This document shows, in pieces, positions 42,124-50,882 of a stretch of DNA of 64,000 nucleotides. Under the pieces are notes generated by a model. The model ran no database searches and was not told where the DNA came from. It was given only the letters and a program-made list of their open reading frames with translations. A program made the position numbers and the translations under genes. Numbering within the stretch: position 1 is the first letter of the stretch; every line of letters starts with the position of its first letter. The stretch comes from JAIMBK01 sp040755215 (lineage in GTDB: Bacteria; Bacillota; Desulfotomaculia; Desulfotomaculales; Nap2-2B): assembly GCA_040755215.1 (NCBI GenBank), contig JBFMBG010000002.1:1-64000 (forward strand). The letters are read 5' to 3'.

Positions 42124-43611
42124 ATGCCACCTTCGTCATTGATAAATTTTCTTGAATCGAAATTTGCCCGGTCAATCCCGAACATGCAGTTGCCGATTAG
42201 GCCTGATGAGCCCTCGAGAGGGCTTCCGGACGGAGCAACGGTGGTTATTGTCGGCGGCGGCCTGGCGGGCAGTTGCTTTGCCCGGCTCCTGTTAATGCTT
42301 TGCCACAAGGAAAATAGACGCATTAACATCTATTTGGTGAATAGCACAGGCTGTAATTATTGTGGGGGCTTGGTAACTAATATTGCCCAAGAGGCAATGG
42401 AGCGTTTATATAAGCTAAACATAACAGACAATCTAGTGCTGGAAAAAATAAACTCCTTTGTTTATGTTAACAGAGAAGGTCATGTAAAAATTGAGCTGCC
42501 AACTCCGATTACCGCTACCTTGCGAACTAGTCGCTTTGGGGTAACTGGTTTTGACGATTCGATTAAGCATAGAATACTTGAAGGAATGGAAGATTATACA
42601 AAAACATCCACCTTTACGCGCATCGAACCCACTATCGTCAAAAATATTATTCCGCCCGACGGCAAATCCAAAAAATGGCGGGTGGTTTTAAGCCGCCGCC
42701 GGCCGAACGGGTCTCCGGACGAATTATCAGCCGACCTGGTTGTCTTGGCAGCGGGATTTAATTCTTTGGACAAACCAATGATCAACCGTTATATGCAAAG
42801 TACCGGATTTAAACCTCCGCCTGTACTCCGCGCTTGCGTTACGGAGATAGATACTTCTACTGCCAGATATAACCGCGTAGGCCAACATGTATATATGATC
42901 GACGGAATCGTCCCGGGTTCTATTCTGGCTTTTATTCCCAAAGGTAAAAATTGGTTAACCTTGACTTCCTTGAACAAAGTGCTGAGCTTTGAAGATCTGG
43001 AAACTTTATTTAACCATCCAGTTGTGAAGGAAATTATTGACTTGCCCAACCCGGCAGAATGCTTGCGCTGCCATGTAATTTGCCCGTCTTTTGTTTTTAC
43101 CGGTCCATCGCGGCATTTTTACGGTGATGGTTGGGTAGCCGTAGGCGATTTAGCAGGATACGGCCGGGTTTTAAAAGACGGTTACTTTGCAGCCTTTGTT
43201 GGTGCATGGTACGCGGTTCACACAGTTTTTTACCACGGGACCTCCCGCGCTCACTTTGAGCGCCACTATCATGGCCCCTTGCGCCGGTTTAATCGAGAAA
43301 ACCTCCTTGGAATTAAGCTTTTCAACTTTAATATGTTTATTGGTCGGCAAAAATGGTTCAATCGTTTGCTTCTGGCCGCAGCAAAGGAGGAGCGGCAAAA
43401 AAACCCTTACGGTTGGGCTATCCACGCTGCTTTTCGGAGCCTCCAGACTGGTCTTTTACCCTATCTGCTTATATGCTTACTTTTTGTGGTAGGTGTTTTT
43501 CGTTACGTCCTACGTCACCCTTTTCAAGCATGGAGAATTTTTTTTGCAGAGACAGGGAAAACCGCGGCAAAAGCAAAAAAATCCTTATCGGCTGCACGAA
43601 AGATTATTTAA
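42124..43611 (+). CDS. FAD-dependent oxidoreductase, geranylgeranyl-reductase-like, membrane-anchored
   Basis: 495 residues. A Rossmann FAD motif VVIVGGGLAGSCFA (about residues 40-53), a GCNYCGGL cysteine motif (about 76-83) like the CGG of geranylgeranyl reductases, a VVLAAG strand, and the C-terminal GDLAGYGRVLKDG segment typical of the fold. A hydrophobic helix near 445-465 and a basic tail suggest membrane attachment. It may reduce an isoprenoid or quinone, but the substrate is unknown. The gene is clearly more AT-rich than its neighbours, a sign of transfer, and sits behind a sigma-54 promoter with an activator dyad. Confidence 0.75.
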   Translation: MPPSSLINFLESKFARSIPNMQLPIRPDEPSRGLPDGATVVIVGGGLAGSCFARLLLMLCHKENRRINIYLVNSTGCNYCGGLVTNIAQEAMERLYKLNITDNLVLEKINSFVYVNREGHVKIELPTPITATLRTSRFGVTGFDDSIKHRILEGMEDYTKTSTFTRIEPTIVKNIIPPDGKSKKWRVVLSRRRPNGSPDELSADLVVLAAGFNSLDKPMINRYMQSTGFKPPPVLRACVTEIDTSTARYNRVGQHVYMIDGIVPGSILAFIPKGKNWLTLTSLNKVLSFEDLETLFNHPVVKEIIDLPNPAECLRCHVICPSFVFTGPSRHFYGDGWVAVGDLAGYGRVLKDGYFAAFVGAWYAVHTVFYHGTSRAHFERHYHGPLRRFNRENLLGIKLFNFNMFIGRQKWFNRLLLAAAKEERQKNPYGWAIHAAFRSLQTGLLPYLLICLLFVVGVFRYVLRHPFQAWRIFFAETGKTAAKAKKSLSAARKII

Positions 43612-43683
43612 AACCTGAATCCGTGATACCATCTCACCAATAACCATTTTCAGGCATAAGATTCAGGTAAAGCTTTCGGGAGC

Positions 43684-45276
43684 TTACTCCGGAGGAACAA
43701 TCAGAGCCAGGGCGAAAACAAATAAGAAAACTACAATCAAAAAGAGATTCAGGCCAAGTAATCCGAACTGAAAAAGCCAGGTGAACCCGGCGAGGACGGT
43801 AAGCATGCAAAGAAACGCGCCAGCCAGGGCGCTCAGGGCAACCACCTTTCTCCACGGGGAAAGGTTTCTCGCCGGTTGCCATTGATCGGCCCTTTCCACC
43901 AAAGTCACCGCCACCAGGGTAACAATATTCATGGACATTCCGAAAAATACCGGGTGAATGTGCAGGTAAAAATTCGCCGGGTCCCAGCGGCCCAGGGAAT
44001 ACCACGTCAATCCGCCTAGAAAACCGGTAACCATCGCCGCCACCGCCGCCCGGCGGGTGGCCAGCGGCCAGAACAGGGTGGCCACCACGGGGGCAAAGGT
44101 GGCGCCGTTCCGCAGCGTCCAGGCCAGCACGTTCCACCAGGCTGCCTGCTCGCTCCGGAGAAGGGCAAGGACGATGACCATGGCGGTCAGCAACACCAGG
44201 GACCACCTGGTGTAGGCAACTTTTTGCGCGTCGGCCAGACCCGGTTTCACCGCTTCCGCAAAATCCCTGCCCAGGCTGGTGGAACCGGAGAACTGGCAGG
44301 GCGCCCCCCAACCCAGGGCACAGGCCCAGACGCCCATAAAAAACAATCCCACCAGGGGAGGGGGGAGAACCCGACCCAGGTAAACCGGGACGCCGACCAT
44401 CCCGCCCCGGTAACCGGGCGCTGCCGCAGCCGCCGCCAGGCCAAATAAAATGCCCAGGGAAATAAAAATTGCATCGGCGGCAAAAGCCATCAATAAACCC
44501 CTGCGCCCCTCCTCCGGAGTCCGGCAGGACAGGGCCATCTGAAAGGCCGCCTGCGCCGCCAGCACGTTAATCAAAAAGGTGGCAAACCAGGCAATAATCA
44601 ATTGCAATCCTACGCCGTCCAGGCTAAACATCTCCGGCCGGGTCCTGGCCAGGTGCGCCAGTCCGGCAGGGCCGGACCCGACGAAAAAGGCGTAGATTCC
44701 TACGCCGAACATCAGGACAAACGCAACGTTGTTGGCCGTCTGGGTGGCAACCACCGACCACATCCCCCCGACCTCAAGAAAAATCAACAAAAGCAAGGCG
44801 CTGATGGTTACCGTTACGGGCAGCGAGAAATCGGTAAAAACATCCAGGGCGACGGCGAAGGAAAGGGTATTGGCAACCGTCCACATGGGGAAGGTCAAGC
44901 CGGTAATTGCTCCGGCCACCCCTAAGGCGAGCCTGCCGAAGCGGTCACCGATCAGGCCCGAGATAGTGATCATCAGGCGGCGGCGCAGGTTGCCGATCAG
45001 CAAAAGAGCAATAATCAGCACGTGCACCATCTCGGCCACCCCGTACCAGCCAGCGGAGATCCCTTTTGCATAGGATAGTTCAAGAATAGAAATGTAGGAA
45101 GAACCGGAAAAAAGACCGGTGGTACAGACAAAAACCATCCAGGCCCGAAAAGATCTCCCACCCACCCAAAATCCTTCCCCGTCCCGGGCCCTGCTTTTCA
45201 CAATGTTGCCGAGGATAATCAGGACGGCTGTATAAAATACGGCCATTCCCAGTATCCATGCTCCGCAGGGATTCAT
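43684..45276 (-). CDS. Sodium:solute symporter (SSS) family protein
   Basis: 530 residues with about 13 transmembrane helices. The fold is suggested by GGRSFRAWMVFVCTTGLFSGSSYISILELSYAKG and the GAPCQFSGSTSLGRDFAEAVKPG segment. It imports a solute with Na+. Substrate unknown; context suggests an organic anion. GGGAGG precedes ATG 45276. It lies 86 bases downstream of the DUF1646 transporter gene on the same strand. Confidence 0.9.
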   Translation of the reverse strand: MNPCGAWILGMAVFYTAVLIILGNIVKSRARDGEGFWVGGRSFRAWMVFVCTTGLFSGSSYISILELSYAKGISAGWYGVAEMVHVLIIALLLIGNLRRRLMITISGLIGDRFGRLALGVAGAITGLTFPMWTVANTLSFAVALDVFTDFSLPVTVTISALLLLIFLEVGGMWSVVATQTANNVAFVLMFGVGIYAFFVGSGPAGLAHLARTRPEMFSLDGVGLQLIIAWFATFLINVLAAQAAFQMALSCRTPEEGRRGLLMAFAADAIFISLGILFGLAAAAAAPGYRGGMVGVPVYLGRVLPPPLVGLFFMGVWACALGWGAPCQFSGSTSLGRDFAEAVKPGLADAQKVAYTRWSLVLLTAMVIVLALLRSEQAAWWNVLAWTLRNGATFAPVVATLFWPLATRRAAVAAMVTGFLGGLTWYSLGRWDPANFYLHIHPVFFGMSMNIVTLVAVTLVERADQWQPARNLSPWRKVVALSALAGAFLCMLTVLAGFTWLFQFGLLGLNLFLIVVFLFVFALALIVPPE

Positions 45277-45362
45277 TTTTTTAACCTCCCTTCGGAGGGA
45301 TCAACAATGGACTGTAAGGTTACCTGTCTTTCTCGAGCCCGTACCGGAATACCCCCGCTCTC

Positions 45363-46538
45363 CTAAACGAGAAAAAGAACCACAAAGTAAATAATCATCA
45401 AGGCCATTCCAAAGGGCACCCCCAGGCAGGCCCATTCCCGGCTGCCGATTTTCAGCTTGCTGGCGGAAACGATATTGGGAATGTTGCCGGGGATGAGCAT
45501 CCCCCCGCTGATTAATAGCCCCATCAGGATGGCCTGGATTTGCTGGGAAGTCATTTTCGCGCTGATTTCCGCCGCCGCCAGGGTGGCGTTGTCTAAAACG
45601 GCAGAAATCATGTTTACCCAGTAAAGCAGGCGGCTGTCGAAGTAGATTACATAGGTATCGATGACCGGTTTAAAACCGGCGCCGAGCAGTTCTAAGGCCA
45701 TCACAAAGACGAAAATTTTTACCGCCCGGATCACCACCCCCTGGTAAGATTCCTTTTCCACTGTTTCCTCCGCTTCTTTTACGGCGGCTCTTTCTGCGGT
45801 TGCCGCCACTGGACTGGCGAACGCCCCGCCCTGCCAAGCCGGGTCCTGATCCCTCCCTTCGTTTCTCCCGGCAACCCTGGTAACGGTAGGGAGACTTTCC
45901 ACCTGCTCCGGCGCCTTAATCACAACGTCCCCTTTCGCCGGACGCCCACGCGCTACGTAATAAGCCCCAAACAGGCCGGTGGCCAGCACGCCGGGAATAA
46001 TAAACCAGCCTACCTCCCCCAGGAGGTACCAGAAGCCGGCGTTCAGCTTAGAAACGGTGATGGTGGAAAGGGGTTCCCCGATGGGCGTAAGCGCGGCCCC
46101 CAAACCAATTGAAAAACAGGCGATTATGTCCAGATTCACTTTGTCCTTGCGGGAAAGCGGCAGAACGCTGATTATTTCCACCAGCACCAAAGAGGCGATG
46201 ATGGCGGTGATGACACTAGAGAACAAACCCAGGGTAACCGTAATGAAAAAGATAAAAACTTTCAGAGGGACATATTTCAGGATGGCCGCAACGGCCCCCT
46301 GCACTTTTTCTTTCCAGATTTTAAACAAAAGGCCGGCAATGAGAACGGCGCCGGTAATCATATACATAAAATGGTTTTCCAAAATTTCGATGAGCAGTTC
46401 TTTCCCCAAAACGCCGGAGACGATGGTCGCCGCCAGGCCCATGATGAAAAGAAAAGGCTCCAGGTTGTGCTCAACCTGCTTTAAAAGAAAGGGGAGGGTC
46501 AAAACCAGGAGCAAGATAATTAACAAACCAATAACCAT
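45363..46538 (-). CDS. DUF1646-type ion transporter (ArsB/NhaD superfamily)
   Basis: 391 residues from ATG 46538, eight bases behind AGGAGG. About ten helices in two inverted halves split by a charged, low-complexity loop (about 205-265), with a duplicated signature: FSIGLGAALTPIGEPLST in the first half and ISGGMLIPGNIPNIVSA in the second, plus SAVLDNATLAAAEI. Ion-transporter superfamily; the ion or organic anion moved is unknown. Confidence 0.82.
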   Translation of the reverse strand: MVIGLLIILLLVLTLPFLLKQVEHNLEPFLFIMGLAATIVSGVLGKELLIEILENHFMYMITGAVLIAGLLFKIWKEKVQGAVAAILKYVPLKVFIFFITVTLGLFSSVITAIIASLVLVEIISVLPLSRKDKVNLDIIACFSIGLGAALTPIGEPLSTITVSKLNAGFWYLLGEVGWFIIPGVLATGLFGAYYVARGRPAKGDVVIKAPEQVESLPTVTRVAGRNEGRDQDPAWQGGAFASPVAATAERAAVKEAEETVEKESYQGVVIRAVKIFVFVMALELLGAGFKPVIDTYVIYFDSRLLYWVNMISAVLDNATLAAAEISAKMTSQQIQAILMGLLISGGMLIPGNIPNIVSASKLKIGSREWACLGVPFGMALMIIYFVVLFLV

Positions 46539-46603
46539 TTTCAAGTCCTCCTGTAAATAGATTGAAACTGAGGGTGGGAAAGTTAAATCACCCTTTCAAA
46601 AAA

Positions 46604-46630
46604 ATTATCCACGCCGGGTGGATAATTTTT
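46604..46630. terminator. Bidirectional-looking terminator
   Basis: ATTATCCAC-GCCGG-GTGGATAAT with an A-run on one side and a T-run on the other. Downstream of the DASS transporter gene stop (46668) on the minus strand. Confidence 0.85.
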
Positions 46631-46667
46631 GCCTAACCCAATAAATTTTTATCTCTCTCGGAGAGCA

Positions 46668-48182
46668 TTATAAATTCTGCCAGAATTGGAGATTAAAGTG
46701 CAACACAGTCCCCCAGAACAGCCACGATACAAGCCCGCACGCAAGAGCACAGAAAAAGCCGTAGAGAGGCAAGCGCCAGGAGGCCTTCCCTTCCAGAGCG
46801 ATCGGAAGGGCCATCGTTCCTGTAGCTGCCGGAACCATGAAAGAAAAGTTTACTGTATATCCCATCATGAGCAGCCACGGAATTGGGTTTACCCCGGCAG
46901 CTTTTGTCGCCGCTCCCACTATCGGGGCCAGCATTCCGGCGGCACCGGTATCCGAAGCAATATTACCCATGAATAGACAAAAGGCGACAAATATGCCCGT
47001 CCCCGTGTAAGCCGGCAAATTCCAGTATGTCCCCAGGAACTGTGCCATTAACTTGCCGGCACCCGTCATGGTAACGAGGGCTGCAATGCTCATCGCTGTG
47101 GGCCAAAGGAGAAAGGCATGAATGGGAAAGACCTTAACGGCATTAATGCTCAGGAGTCTTTCGCCCGGCTCGTATTCAAACGGCTTGCCTTTCGGAGCCC
47201 CTGCGTCCGGAGCAGGCAGCAAAGCGAGGATACCTGTTACAACCGCGAAAATTAAGGAAGGGCTGATGTTTACTCCTTTAGGCAGGTAAGGCCTCCATAA
47301 CGGCTCTAAAAAGGGCATGGCTACGGCCAACAGGAAAATGATAAAGCCCCACTTCTCCGAACCTGTGATCGGGCCCATCTTTTTTAGTTCTTCTTCGAAG
47401 TATTCGTGAGATCCTTCAAAATGCTTGCGATCGATCGGAAAAACGGCGGCAAATAAAATGGCCACGGGGATCATGCTCAGAAAAACGGGAAGCACCAGTG
47501 TAGCTGTGTAACTGGCCATGGCAACAGGCCTCCCGAGAGTGTCAACCAGTTGCTGCCAGGTTATGACGGCCTGGCCGCCGGCCATCGGAGTCAAGAAGCC
47601 ACCCAGGGAAGCACCAATAGCTACAGCAATAATGATGAGCATCGCACTTGCGCTGTTTTTCAATTTCTGACTGGAATCATAACCCACGTACTTGAGAATT
47701 TCGAGGGCAATCGGGGTAAGGGCAATGGCGATGACAGTATTTGCCGCTATAAAACTGATTATTGTAGAAAACATTACCCAGACAACGGCCTGCGCCCTGA
47801 CGGAAGTACCGACCCACTTCAGGCAGAACAACGCCATCCGGCGGGTCAGGCCCCACCTCGTCCACATGCAGACGATCAGGGCCGGACCCAGTAACATCCC
47901 GAGACCCGGGTGAATAACTGTCTTGGTTATCTGTCCCCAATCCATGCCGGGAAGGAAAGCGGTTCCCAAAAGCGGAATGAAGATCGTATACCCTGTCGGT
48001 ATTATCCCTGTCGCCCAGTACCAGGCACACCAGACAATAATTGCTAGCCCGCCCCGGGCAGTAACGCTTCCGATAGGCAGCGCGAATAGAATAATGAAGT
48101 ACAAAATGGGGCCGACCGCCAGGGTGATCCATTCCAGAACGGTTTTATCAAACCCCAAGATCCTTACCGTCTTTGTTCCCAA
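46668..48182 (-). CDS. DASS/SLC13-family anion permease
   Basis: 504 residues with about 12-13 helices, of the divalent-anion:sodium symporter group (sulfate, di- or tricarboxylates). Helical-hairpin motifs include FIAANTVIAIALTPIALE and the second-half NIASDTGAAGMLAPIVGAA. In the sulfur setting sulfate or an organosulfonate or organosulfate is as likely as a dicarboxylate. Start is TTG 48182 behind AAAGGAG. It has its own terminator and a repeat-bearing upstream region. Confidence 0.87.
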   Translation of the reverse strand: MGTKTVRILGFDKTVLEWITLAVGPILYFIILFALPIGSVTARGGLAIIVWCAWYWATGIIPTGYTIFIPLLGTAFLPGMDWGQITKTVIHPGLGMLLGPALIVCMWTRWGLTRRMALFCLKWVGTSVRAQAVVWVMFSTIISFIAANTVIAIALTPIALEILKYVGYDSSQKLKNSASAMLIIIAVAIGASLGGFLTPMAGGQAVITWQQLVDTLGRPVAMASYTATLVLPVFLSMIPVAILFAAVFPIDRKHFEGSHEYFEEELKKMGPITGSEKWGFIIFLLAVAMPFLEPLWRPYLPKGVNISPSLIFAVVTGILALLPAPDAGAPKGKPFEYEPGERLLSINAVKVFPIHAFLLWPTAMSIAALVTMTGAGKLMAQFLGTYWNLPAYTGTGIFVAFCLFMGNIASDTGAAGMLAPIVGAATKAAGVNPIPWLLMMGYTVNFSFMVPAATGTMALPIALEGKASWRLPLYGFFCALACGLVSWLFWGTVLHFNLQFWQNL

Positions 48183-48572
48183 TTCCAGTCACACTCCTTT
48201 TCCCGTTTTTAAAGGTGTACAATTATTCACTTTTCTTTTTTAGCATGTACTATCATTCACTTTTTAGCCAGTACTTATCCTTCTAAAACTCCTTCCCGCG
48301 TCATTTTAAACCATAAGCTTTTTCAAAACCCATTTGCCTGGATATTTCTTTCGGACCATTCCCACCCCGCTTTGACTTTCGACTTGTTCATTACCTTGTT
48401 TTGTTATTCTGCCTATTGCATTCTTAATCTGTACCGGGTATTGGTGGAAGGAGTTTAATTAACCCCGGGCCCCGACATGCGGATTATTTACCATCCAGGA
48501 GAGGCAATTCAATAAACTGACGGGGAAATAGATCCGGTTATGTGCCGGGGCCTCAGGATTAATATTAAAAAA
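48183..48572. other. Gap upstream of the DASS gene, with direct repeats
   Basis: No gene is seen. Near the DASS start a block beginning GTAC and containing ATTCACTTTT occurs twice (48217 and 48247), and GTACTTATCC begins a third partial copy (48271). Spacings are 30 and 24 bases. These may be regulator sites. No sigma-54 promoter or TGTATYR dyad was found here. Confidence 0.4.
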
Positions 48573-48632
48573 GCAGCGCATTGAAACATGAGATTGAGGG
48601 AAGAGGGGATTTTTATTTGGATTTTGCGCTGC
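48573..48632 (-). terminator. Long-loop terminator after the CysD-like gene
   Basis: GGCAGCGCA (48625-48633) pairs with TGCGCTGC (48573-48580) across about 44 bases and is followed by TTTTTT on the minus strand. Ends the 52229-48701 operon. Confidence 0.6.
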
Positions 48633-48700
48633 CAATACCAATTCCCAATCCGCCTTTCCTGGCCAGAGCCTGGCAAAAACGGGCAGGCGAACTTTAATTC

Positions 48701-49546
48701 CTACATGTAACCCAAAGCCCGCAGCCTGGCCATGGCTGCTTCTTTGTCCTGGCGCCGGCCGGCCCGCTCCACCGTATTTTCCAGGTCCTGCTCCCAGGCC
48801 GGGAGGTCGGACATCTTCGTAGTTGTGGTCTTGGCCCCGAGAGAACGGTAACCCTGGGCGTAAAGGGAAACAAACGGAAGTTTGAAGTGGTGGTAAATAT
48901 CCCACAGGGCCCGTTCGCTGATGTGCAGAATCGGCCGGATGCGCACCTGGGCCGGCTGCAGGTACTGCGCCGCCACTTCTTCAATATACGGATCGTCAGC
49001 CCTGACCGGCTGCTCGTCCCAGCGCAATCCCTGGACGATTACCTTCACGTTATTTTCTTCCAGGTAAACATTCAGGGCTACCGACTTCATTAAGTGGTTC
49101 CCGACAAAGGATTCGGCCTCAAACGGGAATCTTTCCAGTTCCCCGAACCCGATCCGCTTGATTTCCTCGCGGTTCCGCTCGTTGAGATCCTTAACCCAAA
49201 CGTCGGCACCCAACGTATAGTTGCAGGCTCTCAACACGTCCTCGTTTTTCGCCACTTCGAGGACAACGCCCCATTCCTTGCTCATTTTGGCCAGGAACTC
49301 TTCAGCTTCTTCAAAGGTATCTCCTTCGTCAATGGTAACAGCCTTAGGCATCTCAAAGCCGTATTCCTTGCAGGTCTCCCGCCAGATCCAGAGGGTCAGG
49401 GTGCTGTCCTTGTGGCCGGACCAGACCAGGCGGATATTCTTGGGGTCAAACTGCCGGTATGCTTCCCGCACGATATTCTTGGAGATATGAATGTATGTTT
49501 CCAACTCCTGGATTCTTTCTTTGCTTAATGGTTTGCCGTTCGGCAT
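48701..49546 (-). CDS. CysD/PAPS-reductase-family PP-loop protein without reductase cysteines
   Basis: 281 residues. The PP-loop is SGHKDS (43-48), a variant of SGGKDS. The C-terminal region FVSLYAQGYRSLGAKTTTTK matches the GYRS(L/I)GC segment of CysD/CysH, but the cysteine is alanine and no ECGLH-type cysteine exists, so APS or PAPS reduction is unlikely. The tail VERAGRRQDKEAAMARLRALGYM resembles CysD's ER-GR...GYF ending. It should bind or hydrolyse ATP and may act on a sulfonucleotide. No CysN partner is nearby. It is the third gene of the sigma-54 operon, GGAGG upstream of ATG 49546. Confidence 0.75.
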   Translation of the reverse strand: MPNGKPLSKERIQELETYIHISKNIVREAYRQFDPKNIRLVWSGHKDSTLTLWIWRETCKEYGFEMPKAVTIDEGDTFEEAEEFLAKMSKEWGVVLEVAKNEDVLRACNYTLGADVWVKDLNERNREEIKRIGFGELERFPFEAESFVGNHLMKSVALNVYLEENNVKVIVQGLRWDEQPVRADDPYIEEVAAQYLQPAQVRIRPILHISERALWDIYHHFKLPFVSLYAQGYRSLGAKTTTTKMSDLPAWEQDLENTVERAGRRQDKEAAMARLRALGYM

Positions 49547-49582
49547 TCTTATTGCACCTCCGTATGACTTATGCTCTTAAGG

Positions 49583-50797
49583 TTATTGCTGCTTTTCGTA
49601 TCTTCTCACCCGAGGGATCACTTTTTTCATCATGTATTCGGTAACCGTTGTTTTTTCGATAAGGTTGTTTCTTTCTTCCGGATCGTCGGCGAGGTCGTAC
49701 AACTCCCAGGAATCGTCCGTCTCGCGGTAGATGATTTTCAGGTCGCCTTCGCGGTAAAAGTGGACTTCTTTTTCGTCCCCTTTTTCGTGGCTCCCCTGCT
49801 TATCGATGGACTCGCCGTATACACCTTTTGGTTCGTACGCCTCCACGGGGAGCAGCGATTGCCCCTGCCAGGCCGGGGACGGTTCAACATGGAAAAGGTA
49901 AGTAATCGTCGGGGGTACGTCCAGCGTACTGACCACGGTATCGGAAACGATCCCCTCGCGCCGGGAGGAATCGTAAATCATTAAAGGCACGTTGACCAGT
50001 TCCTGGTACATCTTGCCGTCGTGGGAAAGCCCGCCGTGTTCACCGAACTCTTCACCGTGGTCGGCGGTGATAACGACGGCGGTCTCGTCGTGAAAACCGG
50101 TTTCCCGCAGAATACCGAAGAATTCTTCGGCAGCCTCGTCAACCTCCCGGACGTGGGCCAGGTAGAGCTTGCGCAGCAACTCCACCGTTTCCCGATTGGA
50201 AACGTCTCGCTTCAAAAGCACGTTTTTAAAAAGGGCGAACATTTCATCTTCGTTCAGCGTGATTCCCGGATCAACGGCCTCCACGTACCTGCGCTCCGGA
50301 ACGTACGGTTCGTGTACGTCCATGTAGTGCACCCACAGGAAAAACGGCTTTTCGCCACCCCTTTCCCGGTACGTCCGCAGCCAGTTCGCCGCCTTCTGGT
50401 TGATGGCGCGGGCCTTAATATAGGGCGTCTTTTCATCCACCTTAGCCTCCATGGAATCGTAGAAAACGTCCCATCCCCGGTTCCAGCCGAAAAAGGCGCA
50501 GAGGTAGGCGTTGGAGTGAAACGCCGCCGTGGTTATCCCGGCCTTTCTCAACACCTCCGAAACGAGCACCCGCTGCGGCGGGCACTTCCCCCGCTGGCGG
50601 CCGAAATCAAGGTAGTAAGAGGAGGTCAGGATGCCCGGGAACCCTGCCTGCGTGTAGGGGCCGCCGGAATAAGCGTTGTTAAAGCGGATGCACCGATCCT
50701 GCAGGGAATCGAGAAAAGGAGTCAGGTTCCCTCCACCGTAGCAACCCAACACATCTTTTCTTAACGTATCGATCGTTAACAGCACAACGTTTTTCAT
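49583..50797 (-). CDS. Sulfatase-fold hydrolase, Thr-type active site
   Basis: 404 residues of the alkaline phosphatase/sulfatase superfamily: metal Asp in LLTIDTLRKD (D10), VITADHGEEFGEHG, and the C-terminal YDLADDPEERNNL box. The CxPxR formylglycine signature of sulfatases is absent; the equivalent place reads GGPYTQAGFPGILTSS, giving T49 as likely nucleophile. It could thus be a phosphodiesterase, phospho- or sulfotransferase, or an unusual sulfatase. No signal peptide, so cytoplasmic. Second gene of the operon. Confidence 0.8.
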   Translation of the reverse strand: MKNVVLLTIDTLRKDVLGCYGGGNLTPFLDSLQDRCIRFNNAYSGGPYTQAGFPGILTSSYYLDFGRQRGKCPPQRVLVSEVLRKAGITTAAFHSNAYLCAFFGWNRGWDVFYDSMEAKVDEKTPYIKARAINQKAANWLRTYRERGGEKPFFLWVHYMDVHEPYVPERRYVEAVDPGITLNEDEMFALFKNVLLKRDVSNRETVELLRKLYLAHVREVDEAAEEFFGILRETGFHDETAVVITADHGEEFGEHGGLSHDGKMYQELVNVPLMIYDSSRREGIVSDTVVSTLDVPPTITYLFHVEPSPAWQGQSLLPVEAYEPKGVYGESIDKQGSHEKGDEKEVHFYREGDLKIIYRETDDSWELYDLADDPEERNNLIEKTTVTEYMMKKVIPRVRRYEKQQ

Positions 50798-50882
50798 GGG
50801 CGTACCTCTTCTCTTTTGATCAGTAACAACAAGGGGGAAGGGAGAGGAGGGAGAAAGTTTCCCCCTCCTTTTTTCCGGTTAA

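Noticed and set aside
48701..49546. True APS/PAPS reductase (cysH)
   Set aside because: The catalytic and cluster cysteines are absent; the GYRSLGC position is alanine and there is no C-terminal ECGLH-like motif.
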